A DNA stretch of 64,000 bases from DAISKN01 sp963716925 (GTDB lineage: Bacteria; Acidobacteriota; Vicinamibacteria; Marinacidobacterales; SMYC01): contig CAVQUX010000010.1 in assembly GCA_963716925.1 (NCBI GenBank), positions 1,550,001 through 1,614,000 on the forward strand, written 5' to 3'. A model generated the notes under the pieces. That model saw only the letters and a program-made list of their open reading frames with translations. It did not search any database and was not told the DNA's origin. The translations under genes were made by a program, and so were the position numbers. Shown here in pieces: positions 10,379-17,340 of the stretch. Positions within the stretch are counted from its first letter, which is position 1. Every line of letters begins with the position of its first letter.

Positions 10379-11479
10379 CTACAGCTCTTCGAGGAACTCG
10401 GAGACCCGCGAGAGGCCGGCTTCGAGCTTCTTCGCGTCGTAGCCGTAGCCGATGCGCACGTAGGAGTCGCGCTCGAAGTGGTCTCCGGGAACGATGAGAA
10501 CGCTCTTCTCGTCGCGGATCCGCTCGAAGAGCCTGGTGGAATTGATGGGCCAGTCGTAGCGGATGAAGGCGATCGCTCCCGCCTTCGGTGGGACCCAGGA
10601 GAGGTGGTCCGAATGCCGCGCGATGAATGCCGCGAGGATGGGAAACTGCTCGTTGAGGATTCTTCTCGTACGCTCGAGGATGCGGTGCCGCCGTCCCGGC
10701 TCGAGCGCCACGGACGCGAGGCGGTCGGACAGAGTAGTCGCGGAGATCGTGGTGTAGTCCTTGAACGACCAGAGCTTCGCCGCGGCATCGCGGTCGGACA
10801 CCATCCACCCGATGCGGAGGCCGGGAAGGCCGTAGGCTTTCGAGAGTCCCGAGTTCACCACCAGTCGGTCGTACCAGCCGTAGAACGTCGGCGAGACGTC
10901 CCCTTGAAGCTCCGCGCCGAGATAGACCTCATCGGCGAGGATCCAGGCGCCGACCCTCCCGGCTACCTTCGCGATCTCGCGCATCGTGTCCTCGCTCATC
11001 GAAGCCCCCGTGGGGTTGTTGGGGTTGCAGAGGGCAATGAGCTTCGTCTTGCCGGTCACGAGCTTCCTGAGGTCGTCGAGGTCCGGGGCCCAGGAGAGCT
11101 CTTCGCGCAAGTCGAGGGATTTCACCGTCGCTCCGAGAGAGCGGGCGAGCCCCCAGACCTGCATGTAGTTCGGCATCATCACCACGGCCTCGTCTCCCGC
11201 CTCGAGGAGGCTCAGAACCGCGATGTAGTTGGCTTCCGCGGCCCCGGTGGTGACGACGACGTTCTCGGGATCCGCGCCGGCGTAGAGATCGGTGATGCGC
11301 TCGCGGAGCTCATCGGAGCCCCGGGTGGGGGGGTAGCTCAGGCGGATGTCGAGTATGTCCCGGCCCTCGAGGAGCTCGCCGAGGGTGAGCGGGGTGACTC
11401 CGCTCTCCGACAGGTTGATCTCGACCTTGTGCTCCCAGATCGACTGGGTGCGCTCCATGACGAAAGTTTCGTACTTCAT
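10379..11479 (-). CDS. PLP-dependent class I/II aminotransferase
   Basis: A 366-aa fold-type I PLP enzyme. The phosphate-binding TGAAEANY segment is near residue 80. The CNPNNPTG motif is near residue 155, the Asp-Tyr pair of the cofactor pocket (ADEVYLG) near 185, and the Schiff-base lysine in SGLSKAYGLPGLRIGW near 215. The C-terminal arginine that binds the substrate carboxylate is probably in YVRIGYG. The N-terminus (LSESGVTPLTLGELL) resembles a subgroup related to capreomycidine synthase rather than aspartate aminotransferases, so the amino-acid substrate is uncertain. The gene lies 22 nt behind a PilZ gene and 7 nt ahead of DUF1992, in one apparent operon. Confidence 0.88.
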   Translation of the reverse strand: MKYETFVMERTQSIWEHKVEINLSESGVTPLTLGELLEGRDILDIRLSYPPTRGSDELRERITDLYAGADPENVVVTTGAAEANYIAVLSLLEAGDEAVVMMPNYMQVWGLARSLGATVKSLDLREELSWAPDLDDLRKLVTGKTKLIALCNPNNPTGASMSEDTMREIAKVAGRVGAWILADEVYLGAELQGDVSPTFYGWYDRLVVNSGLSKAYGLPGLRIGWMVSDRDAAAKLWSFKDYTTISATTLSDRLASVALEPGRRHRILERTRRILNEQFPILAAFIARHSDHLSWVPPKAGAIAFIRYDWPINSTRLFERIRDEKSVLIVPGDHFERDSYVRIGYGYDAKKLEAGLSRVSEFLEEL

Positions 11480-11501
11480 GACGTGGGTCGGAGAAACGGT
11501 C

Positions 11502-11846
11502 TCAGGAATCGGCGCCGAAGCGGCCGGCCAGGGCTTCGATCACCTTCTCCAGCTTGACCTGGGTGTCCTCGTCGAGCGAACGAAAGACGAGCCCATAGTG
11601 ATCGTTCTCGTTCTGCGGAGATACCGCGTGCCAGCGGATGGAGGCCTCCAGGCTGAGGGACTCTCCGAGCTCCTCGAAGTCGAAGATCAGCTGGACGCGG
11701 CTGATGCCGAAGTCGTTCGAAGCCTCGAGGAGCGCGCCCCGGGAGGAGATGTTGTGAATGAAACCCTCTTCACGGCCCTTGTCCCATACCACGGTGCATC
11801 GTATGGCGCCATCCGGTTGAAGACGGGCTTCGCCACGCTTCTCCAT
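11502..11846 (-). CDS. PilZ domain protein, probable c-di-GMP receptor
   Basis: A 114-aa single-domain PilZ protein. Both c-di-GMP binding motifs are intact: R-x3-R at the N-terminus (Arg4 and Arg8) and the N-x-S-x2-G loop (NISSRGALLEA) near residue 33. A typical beta-barrel strand pattern and a final helix follow. ATG 11846 follows GCAGGAGGAGCT, a strong Shine-Dalgarno site. It heads a minus-strand run with an aminotransferase, DUF1992 and a membrane GT-C protein. Coupling of c-di-GMP to surface glycan synthesis is possible but is only suggested by position. Confidence 0.9.
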   Translation of the reverse strand: MEKRGEARLQPDGAIRCTVVWDKGREEGFIHNISSRGALLEASNDFGISRVQLIFDFEELGESLSLEASIRWHAVSPQNENDHYGLVFRSLDEDTQVKLEKVIEALAGRFGADS

Positions 11847-11929
11847 AGCTCCTCCTGCGAAATCATGCTATGCCGAGTCGCATCAATTAGTAAAGAGCCA
11901 GGCCCTGGCCTCTCCGCTGCCGCGCGGAC

Positions 11930-11935
11930 TACAAT
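11930..11935 (+). promoter_or_regulatory. TACAAT -10-like element of ispG
   Basis: TACAAT ends 8 nt before ATG 11944, and no ribosome binding site fits in the gap CAGGGGCG at a normal distance. No convincing -35 hexamer is visible. Confidence 0.4.
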
Positions 11936-11943
11936 CAGGGGCG

Positions 11944-13104
11944 ATGAGCCCGAAAAGGAACCCTACGCGGTCCGTGAGAATCGGAAACGTGACCCTGGGC
12001 GCCGCGCACCCCGTCGTGGTCCAGAGCATGTGCGCCACCAAGACGGTGAACGTGGAGGCGACCGCGGCCCAGGCGGAGCAGCTGCGGCGCGCCGGCGCGG
12101 GAATCGTGCGCATCGCGGTCGACAGCAACAAGGACGCCGAGGCCGTCGCCGAGATCCGGAATCGGACCGAGGCCAACCTCTCCGTGGATCTTCAGGAGAA
12201 CTATCGGCTTGCGGAGAAAGTCGCGCCCTTCGTCGACAAGATCCGGTACAACCCGGGCCACCTCTATCACCACGAGCGCCAGAAGCCCGCGCGGGACAAA
12301 GTCGCCTATCTGGTGGACGTCGCTTCCGGGAACGACTGCGCCATCCGCATCGGGGTCAACTGCGGCTCCATCGATCCCGAAAGGGCGGGGGAGTTCGAGC
12401 AGGACTCCGTGGGGGCGATGGTGGCTTCGGCGCTCGAGCACGCGGAGATGCTCGACGAGATGGGGTTCGACCGATACTGCGTCTCCCTGAAGGATTCCGA
12501 CCCGGCGAAGGTGGTCGAAGCGAACCGGAGATTCGCGGAGAAACGGGGGGACGTTCCCCTTCACCTCGGGGTCACCGAGGCGGGTCTACCGCCGGAGGGG
12601 ATCATCAAGACGCGCATCGCCTTCGAGCAGCTCCTGTCCCAGGGAATCGGCGATACGCTGAGGGTGTCGCTCACGCTTCCGAATCCGAGGAAGCACGAGG
12701 AAGTCGAGGTCGGCCTCGAGATCCTGGAGGACATCGCCGCCGGGCGTTTCCGCTCGGTGCCGAAGTTCGGCAACGACCGGCTCAACATCATCTCCTGCCC
12801 CTCCTGCTCGCGCGTCGAGAACGAGGAGTTCGTCGAGCTCGCGCAGAAGGTGAAGGAGATCACGCGCTACGCGCAGGATCACGCCATAACGATCGCGGTC
12901 ATGGGATGCCGGGTGAACGGTCCGGGAGAGACCGACGACGCCGATCTCGGGTTGTGGTGCGCGCCCCAGTTCGTGAACCTGAAGCGCGGCCCCGAGTCGA
13001 TCGGGGCCTTCCGCTACGACGAGATCCTGCCGCGGTTGAAAGCGGAGCTGGACCGGATCCTCGAGGAGCGAAGCGCGGGTCAGCGCCCGGCGACGAGCTT
13101 GTAG
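11944..13104 (+). CDS. ispG: (E)-4-hydroxy-3-methylbut-2-enyl-diphosphate synthase
   Basis: IspG (GcpE) carries out the penultimate step of the MEP isoprenoid pathway, reductive conversion of MEcPP to HMBPP. The 386-aa protein has the family's N-terminal TIM barrel (VRIGNVTLGAAHPVVVQSM, ENYRLAEKV, IRIGVNCGS) and a C-terminal 4Fe-4S domain. The cluster ligands are visible as the two cysteines of SCPSC and the cysteine of MGCRVNGPGE. Length is that of the typical short bacterial form. It overlaps the converging DUF4412-like gene by 25 bp at the 3' ends. It is intact, whereas several nearby accessory genes are frameshifted. Confidence 0.97.
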   Translation: MSPKRNPTRSVRIGNVTLGAAHPVVVQSMCATKTVNVEATAAQAEQLRRAGAGIVRIAVDSNKDAEAVAEIRNRTEANLSVDLQENYRLAEKVAPFVDKIRYNPGHLYHHERQKPARDKVAYLVDVASGNDCAIRIGVNCGSIDPERAGEFEQDSVGAMVASALEHAEMLDEMGFDRYCVSLKDSDPAKVVEANRRFAEKRGDVPLHLGVTEAGLPPEGIIKTRIAFEQLLSQGIGDTLRVSLTLPNPRKHEEVEVGLEILEDIAAGRFRSVPKFGNDRLNIISCPSCSRVENEEFVELAQKVKEITRYAQDHAITIAVMGCRVNGPGETDDADLGLWCAPQFVNLKRGPESIGAFRYDEILPRLKAELDRILEERSAGQRPATSL

Positions 13105-14018
13105 TCGCTCGGAACCGCGAACACTTTCGGGTCGATGGCGTCGGTCGAGATCTTCGTGGTCTCGGTCGTCATCTTCATCATGACCCCGCCGCCTCCGCCT
13201 CCCTGGGCCTGAGGATTCTGCTGCATCTTCTTGAGCATCTCGGCGATGCCGCCGCCTCCCTGGGGCTCCGGGGGCGCTTGTCCAGATGCTTCTTTCTTCG
13301 CCGCCTCGGGATCGCCCATGTACATGACCGACCGCATGGCGTGTCCTTCCATCTTCTTCATCTCATCGGCCATCTTCTGCATGTCGGCGCCGAAGGCCTG
13401 GCCCGGTCCCTGAGCGACGCCCGCGGCCCACTGCTGGCCGATGGTGGCGGTGCCCATCTTCTCCGCCATGCGCCGGTAGAAGGCGTTCATCTCCGCCGAG
13501 CCGGGGACGTCCTTGGCCATCCACATTTCCGTCACCGTGGACATCGTGCCCGACTGCTGCTCCTTCTCGCTCTTGGCGCTCATGTTGAGCTCGAGGAGAT
13601 ACTGCTTGCACGCGACGCCCTGGAGGGTCTCGCTCCGGCCGGTGTCGGTGACCTTGACGTCCGTCTTCATCGACACGTCCGATGGCTGAGCGGGCTTTTC
13701 CGCCTTCTTCCCCTGGAGGGTGGCCATCGCCTGCTCCATCTTCTGCTTCATCTCGGCGAAGGTCATCACCGAGTACGTCTTCTTCTTCGTATTGAGGGTG
13801 ATGATCTTCTCGCCCGCGAGATCCGTGATCGTCGCTTCGTCTCCGTTGTCGGTGCGCAGGAAGTCGCCGCTCAGGCGAGTCGTGGACTTGGTGGGCTTGC
13901 CCATGCCCATCATCTGCATCATGCCGCCCATCGTGGTCTGTTCTTCGTAGGTGACATCGGCAGCGGCGGGAATCGTGAAGAGTAAGAGAGCGAGTAGCGA
14001 AAAAATTGCCTTGCGCAC
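13080..14018 (-). CDS. Exported DUF4412-like protein
   Basis: A 312-aa exported protein of unknown function. I place the start at GTG 14018, where AAAGGAG lies about 7 nt upstream and a clear signal peptide begins (VRKAIFSLLALLLFTIPAAADV). A longer frame upstream would overlap the THX gene and lacks a signal peptide. The mature part resembles DUF4412-type domains: methionine-rich MGGMMQMMGMGKP, then TRLSGDFLRTDNGDEATITDL, then a lysine-rich region and EMWMAKDVPGSAEMNAFYRRM. Near residues 250-285 there is a low-complexity PPEPQGGGG / QAQGGGGGG stretch. These proteins are predicted periplasmic and have no known substrate. Confidence 0.75.
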   Translation of the reverse strand: MRKAIFSLLALLLFTIPAAADVTYEEQTTMGGMMQMMGMGKPTKSTTRLSGDFLRTDNGDEATITDLAGEKIITLNTKKKTYSVMTFAEMKQKMEQAMATLQGKKAEKPAQPSDVSMKTDVKVTDTGRSETLQGVACKQYLLELNMSAKSEKEQQSGTMSTVTEMWMAKDVPGSAEMNAFYRRMAEKMGTATIGQQWAAGVAQGPGQAFGADMQKMADEMKKMEGHAMRSVMYMGDPEAAKKEASGQAPPEPQGGGGIAEMLKKMQQNPQAQGGGGGGVMMKMTTETTKISTDAIDPKVFAVPSDYKLVAGR

Positions 14019-14101
14019 GACACGGCTCCTTTGGGAGATCGAACTGCGGTTTCGCCCCATTTTGGGGGAAAGGCATGGAGCCGTCAAGTCGGCGCGCGCG
14101 G

Positions 14102-14224
14102 TCAACCCGGCTTTTTTTCCGCGGCGGCGGCCTTGTTCTTCTTCCTTTTCCCCTTGGGCCGGGTCTTGCCGGTGCTTCCCTGAAAGATCTTTCCACGCTT
14201 GGTTCTGCGGTCGCCTTTACCCAT
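14102..14224 (-). CDS. 30S ribosomal protein THX
   Basis: A 40-codon basic gene. The product starts MGKGDRRTKRGKIFQGSTGK and ends in a lysine/alanine-rich tail. This matches the Thx protein of the small ribosomal subunit, first seen in Thermus as a 26-residue peptide beginning GKGDRRTRRGKI, which lies in the head of the 30S particle. The similarity covers the whole conserved core, and the longer basic tail is usual in bacterial homologues. TAGAAT lies 7 nt before the ATG, suggesting a leaderless transcript. It is divergent from pxpA and upstream of the DUF4412-like gene. It is easily missed because of its size. Confidence 0.9.
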   Translation of the reverse strand: MGKGDRRTKRGKIFQGSTGKTRPKGKRKKNKAAAAEKKPG

Positions 14225-14231
14225 GACGCGG

Positions 14232-14237
14232 ATTCTA
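14232..14237 (-). promoter_or_regulatory. TAGAAT -10-like element of the THX gene
   Basis: TAGAAT on the minus strand, 7 nt from the THX start codon. With its plus-strand twin at 14302-14307 it forms a near-symmetric divergent promoter region (GGGTTAGAATCC on one strand and GGGTAGAATCC on the other). Confidence 0.5.
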
Positions 14238-14301
14238 ACCCAATTCGTCTCCGGTATCTCGTCTCATCCCCTGACTCCCTTCTCACACCCGCATTCTCGG
14301 G

Positions 14302-14307
14302 TAGAAT
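14302..14307 (+). promoter_or_regulatory. TAGAAT -10-like element of pxpA
   Basis: TAGAAT followed by CCTCCC and then ATG 14314. A 6-nt gap puts the expected transcription start at the start codon itself. There is no Shine-Dalgarno sequence. Confidence 0.5.
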
Positions 14308-14313
14308 CCTCCC

Positions 14314-15081
14314 ATGGTGCGAATCGACATCAACTGCGACATGGGGGAGAGCTTCGGAGTCTACGACATAGGAGGCGACGATGAGGCTCTCCTCGACCTG
14401 GTGAGCTCGGCGAACGTGGCTTGCGGGTTCCACGCCGGCGATCCGAGGATCATCGATCGTACCGTGGCCCTCGCCGCCCGGCATCACGTCGCCGTGGGCG
14501 CCCATCCGAGCCATCACGACCTGCGGGGTTTCGGCCGCCGCGAGATGAAGGTGAGCGCCGAGGAGGTCGAGGCCGACGTGGTGTACCAGGTCGGCGCGGT
14601 CCTCGCTTTCGCCCGGGCGCACGGAGTGCCGCTGGTCCACGTCAAGCCCCACGGAGCGCTCTACAATCAAGCGGTGGAGGACGAGCCGCTCGCGCGCGCC
14701 ATCGCGCGCGGCGTGCGGAGGGTCAGCCCCGATCTGATTTTCGTCGGACTCGCGACCTCGAGTTGCATGCGCGCGGCCGCCGAAGGCGAGGGCCTGCGCT
14801 TCGCCGGCGAGGCCTTTGCCGATCGCGTCTACAACCCCGATGGAACCCTTCAGTCCCGGCGAATCCAGGGCTCGGTGATCACCGATCCGGGGAAAGCGGC
14901 GAGGCAGGCGGTGGAGATCGCGACCGCGCGCCGGGTGACTGCGCACGACGGCACCGCCGTTGCCCTAGATGCTCAGACTTTGTGCCTTCACGGGGACAAC
15001 AAGGCCGCGCTCGAGAACGCCCGAGCGGTGCGCCGGGCTCTCGAGGAGAAAGGCCTCGAGATCAAGGGTCTCTCCGCCTGA
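14314..15081 (+). CDS. pxpA: 5-oxoprolinase subunit A (LamB/YcsF family)
   Basis: PxpA is the 5-oxoproline-binding, ring-opening component of the ATP-dependent PxpABC 5-oxoprolinase, which converts 5-oxoproline to glutamate. The 255-aa protein begins with the family signature IDINCDMGESFG. It continues with SANVACGFHAGDP, VAVGAHPSHHDLRGFGRR, HVKPHGALYN and the C-terminal LCLHGDN motif, all carrying conserved metal or substrate-site residues. The length is standard. The fused PxpB-PxpC gene starts 10 nt downstream, so the full enzyme is encoded in two genes. The start is fixed by the motif and by the TAGAAT element 6 nt upstream. Confidence 0.96.
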   Translation: MVRIDINCDMGESFGVYDIGGDDEALLDLVSSANVACGFHAGDPRIIDRTVALAARHHVAVGAHPSHHDLRGFGRREMKVSAEEVEADVVYQVGAVLAFARAHGVPLVHVKPHGALYNQAVEDEPLARAIARGVRRVSPDLIFVGLATSSCMRAAAEGEGLRFAGEAFADRVYNPDGTLQSRRIQGSVITDPGKAARQAVEIATARRVTAHDGTAVALDAQTLCLHGDNKAALENARAVRRALEEKGLEIKGLSA

Positions 15082-15091
15082 TCGCGCGCCG

Positions 15092-16729
15092 ATGCGTTTT
15101 CTTGCCGCGGGAGAGTCCGCCGTCGTCGTCGAGCTCGGAAACGCCATCGACCCGGAGCTGAACGCCCGCGTCCTCGCCCTCGACCGGGCTCTCCTCCGGA
15201 GTCCTTTCGACGGCTATCTCGAATCCGTTCCCAGCTATCGCTCGCTCCTGGTGTTCTTCGATCCCGAAAGAGCCTCCGCCGTGTCCATCGAGGAGCACGT
15301 CCGCCGTCTCGAAGCCGCTGCCGAGCACGTCTATCGAGAGTCCCCGAGGCTGCGCGAAGTGCCGACGGTCTACGACGGGGAGGACCTCCCGGAGGTCGCG
15401 CGCCGGATCGGCGCCACGGCGGAGGAGGTGGTGCGCCTCCATAGCGAGCGGGAGTACCTGGTCTACATGGTGGGATTCACTCCAGGCTTCGCCTATATGG
15501 GCAAGACCCACGAAAGACTCGAGCTACCGCGGAGAGCGTCGCCGCGCACGCGCGTGCCTGCGGGGTCGGTGGGCATCGCCATGGGCCAGACCGGCGTCTA
15601 TCCTTCGGCGACCCCCGGAGGATGGAACCTCCTCGGCCGCGCCGAGCATCGGGACCTCTTCGACCTGAGCCGCGATCCTCCGAGCTACTTTCTTCCCGGA
15701 GACCGCGTTCGCTTCGTGCCCGTCGACGCGCTTCCGGACCGCCCGGAGATCGCGACGCCTCGCCCGAGCTCCGGCGCCTCGGCCCTCGAGGTTCTCGACG
15801 CAGGCCTCTTGACCACGGTGCAGGACCTCGGTCGTGGCGGATACCAGAGGTACGGCGTTCCCGTCGCGGGGGCGGCGGACGGCCGTGCTCTTCGCGCCGC
15901 GAATCGTCTCGTCGGAAACGAGCCCGGGGCCGCGGGTCTCGAGTGCACCGTGTCCGGTCCGAGCCTCGTCGCCCTCCGGCCGATCGTCGCGGCGGTCACC
16001 GGCGCGGACCTGGGGGCGGTGGTCGAGAGAAACGATCTCGGCCGCTTCGAGATCCCGCCGTGGTCGTCGTTTCTCCTGCGGCCGGGAAACATCCTCCGGT
16101 TCGCGGGGCACCGATCGGGCGCGCGCGCCTATATCGCGTTCGCGGGAGGGATCGACGCGCCAGAGGTGCTCGGTTCGCGATCGACGTACTTGACCGCCGG
16201 ATTCGGGGGCCTCGAAGGACGGGCTCTCCGTGCGGGAGACCGATTCGGGCTTCTCGCAACCGGGCGTGCGGCCGCTCCGGGTCTGAGATGGCCGACAGAG
16301 AATCGGAAGCCAGGTCCGAGCGAGACCACGATCCGCCTCGTCCTGGGACCTCAGGATGACTACTTCACCGAGGAAGGTCTCGCCACTTTGGCTTCCTCCC
16401 TCTATACCGTCGCCGCCGCGTCGGACCGGATGGGGCTGCGATTCGAGGGGCCCCCGCTCGAGCACCGAGGGGGAGACTTCATATCCGACGGAATCATGCA
16501 GGGAGGAATTCAAGTTCCTCCGAATGGCCTTCCCATCCTGATGCTCGCCGACCGCGCGACGATGGGAGGCTATCCGAAGATCGCGACGGCGGCTCTCGCG
16601 GACCTTTCCCTGCTTGCCCAGCTTCTTCCCGGAGACCACGTCCGCTTTCGCGTCGTCTCCAGGGAGGAAGCGCGGTCGGCATACCTCGAACTGCTGGAGG
16701 CAGATAGGCTGACACGACTGACTCTTTGA
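15092..16729 (+). CDS. pxpBC: 5-oxoprolinase subunits B and C, fused
   Basis: A 545-aa fusion of the two allophanate-hydrolase-like subunits of 5-oxoprolinase. Residues 1-220 are PxpB (KipI-like), with the characteristic VGFTPGFAYMG and PSATPGGWNLLG segments. Residues 230-540 are PxpC (KipA-like), beginning LEVLDAGLLTTVQDLGRGGYQ, with GVPVAGAADGRALRAANRLVGN, then ISDGIMQGGIQVPPNGLPI and MLADRATMGGYPKIA. In many bacteria the two halves are separate genes. ATG 15092 opens the PxpB domain; the open frame continues upstream but overlaps pxpA. The arrangement with pxpA supports a complete pathway from pyroglutamate to glutamate. Confidence 0.95.
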   Translation: MRFLAAGESAVVVELGNAIDPELNARVLALDRALLRSPFDGYLESVPSYRSLLVFFDPERASAVSIEEHVRRLEAAAEHVYRESPRLREVPTVYDGEDLPEVARRIGATAEEVVRLHSEREYLVYMVGFTPGFAYMGKTHERLELPRRASPRTRVPAGSVGIAMGQTGVYPSATPGGWNLLGRAEHRDLFDLSRDPPSYFLPGDRVRFVPVDALPDRPEIATPRPSSGASALEVLDAGLLTTVQDLGRGGYQRYGVPVAGAADGRALRAANRLVGNEPGAAGLECTVSGPSLVALRPIVAAVTGADLGAVVERNDLGRFEIPPWSSFLLRPGNILRFAGHRSGARAYIAFAGGIDAPEVLGSRSTYLTAGFGGLEGRALRAGDRFGLLATGRAAAPGLRWPTENRKPGPSETTIRLVLGPQDDYFTEEGLATLASSLYTVAAASDRMGLRFEGPPLEHRGGDFISDGIMQGGIQVPPNGLPILMLADRATMGGYPKIATAALADLSLLAQLLPGDHVRFRVVSREEARSAYLELLEADRLTRLTL

Positions 16730-16789
16730 TTTGAACGCGTCGACGGATTGTCCTCGAGGCCTCGGCCCGCGCGAAGCTCCGGGCTCTTC

Positions 16790-17191
16790 TCAGCTCCCGG
16801 AGTCCGGCTTCGGATGGATCTTCTCTCCCGAGTAGTCTTTCAATCCGCAGAAACCAGCGACCTTGAATCCTCTTTCGCTCAAAAGGGCCGCGGCACGCGC
16901 GGCTCTTCCACCGCCGTTTCAGGCGGTGAGGATGGTCTTGTCCCGCGGAATCTCGTCGAGTCTCGACTCGAGCTCCCCGATGGGGATATTGACGTAGCCT
17001 TCGATCGTCCCGAGCTCTTCGATCTCCTCGGGCTCGCGAACGTCGAGAAGGAGCGCGTTCGCCTCCGCCAGCACCCGGTCGATCTCCTGGGCTTCGATCC
17101 GCTTCTGCTCCGCCGGGGCGGCCGTATCTCGGCGGCATCCCAGAGCTCCGATCGAGAACGTGAAAACGAGAGCTGTTCCGATTCCTCGCAT
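16790..17191 (-). CDS. Rhodanese-domain lipoprotein, candidate selenoprotein (in-frame TGA at the catalytic position)
   Basis: ATG 17191, after GGAGGTG, begins a leader with a probable lipobox (FSIGALGC). A rhodanese domain follows: EAQEIDRVLAEANALLLDVREPEE, YVNIPIGELESRL, DKTILTA. The next codon, 16921-16919, is TGA. Reading through it gives NGGGRAARAAALLSERGFKV and ends at TGA 16790, 133 residues in all. TGA sits exactly where the rhodanese nucleophile Cys belongs, giving a C-x4-R type loop as [TGA]-NGGGR. Rhodanese-type selenoproteins with Sec at this site are known in bacteria. A 6-bp hairpin starts 16 nt after the TGA. The alternative is a Cys codon (TGC or TGT) mutated or miscalled to TGA. 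No Sec machinery lies in this window. Predicted location is the periplasmic side of a membrane. Confidence 0.75.
16887..16903 (-). promoter_or_regulatory. Candidate bacterial SECIS hairpin
   Basis: In the mRNA, GCCGCG pairs with CGCGGC around a 5-nt loop CGUGC. The stem starts 16 nt and the loop 22 nt after the TGA, and the second loop base is G. Those features agree with the loose bacterial SECIS consensus (small apical loop, G among its first two bases, about 16-37 nt from the UGA). GC-rich coding DNA forms such stems by chance often, so this supports but does not prove selenocysteine. Confidence 0.45.
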
Positions 17192-17340
17192 CGTCACCTC
17201 CAATCGCCGGTCATTGTCTCACGGTCATCGATCCGTAACCATACGCCGGTCGTTTGTTCACACCCTCTTCAACCGGGCGTCATCCGACCTTGTTAAGAAG
17301 AGCTTGCCGTCGGAGGTGTGCGATCGAGCAGGGCGGCCTT

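Noticed and set aside
10371..10788. Longer version of the DUF1992 protein
   Set aside because: The upstream 139 codons are antisense to the aminotransferase gene and do not resemble any domain; the family begins at ATG 10371.
14018..14105. Longer N-terminus for the DUF4412-like protein (start at 14105)
   Set aside because: The extension has no signal peptide, overlaps the THX gene and ignores the AAAGGAG site before GTG 14018.
16919..17203. A truncated 90-95 aa rhodanese ending at TGA 16919
   Set aside because: The domain continues in the same frame after the TGA for 42 residues, including the active-site arginine. A stop exactly at the nucleophile position is better explained as Sec or a base change.
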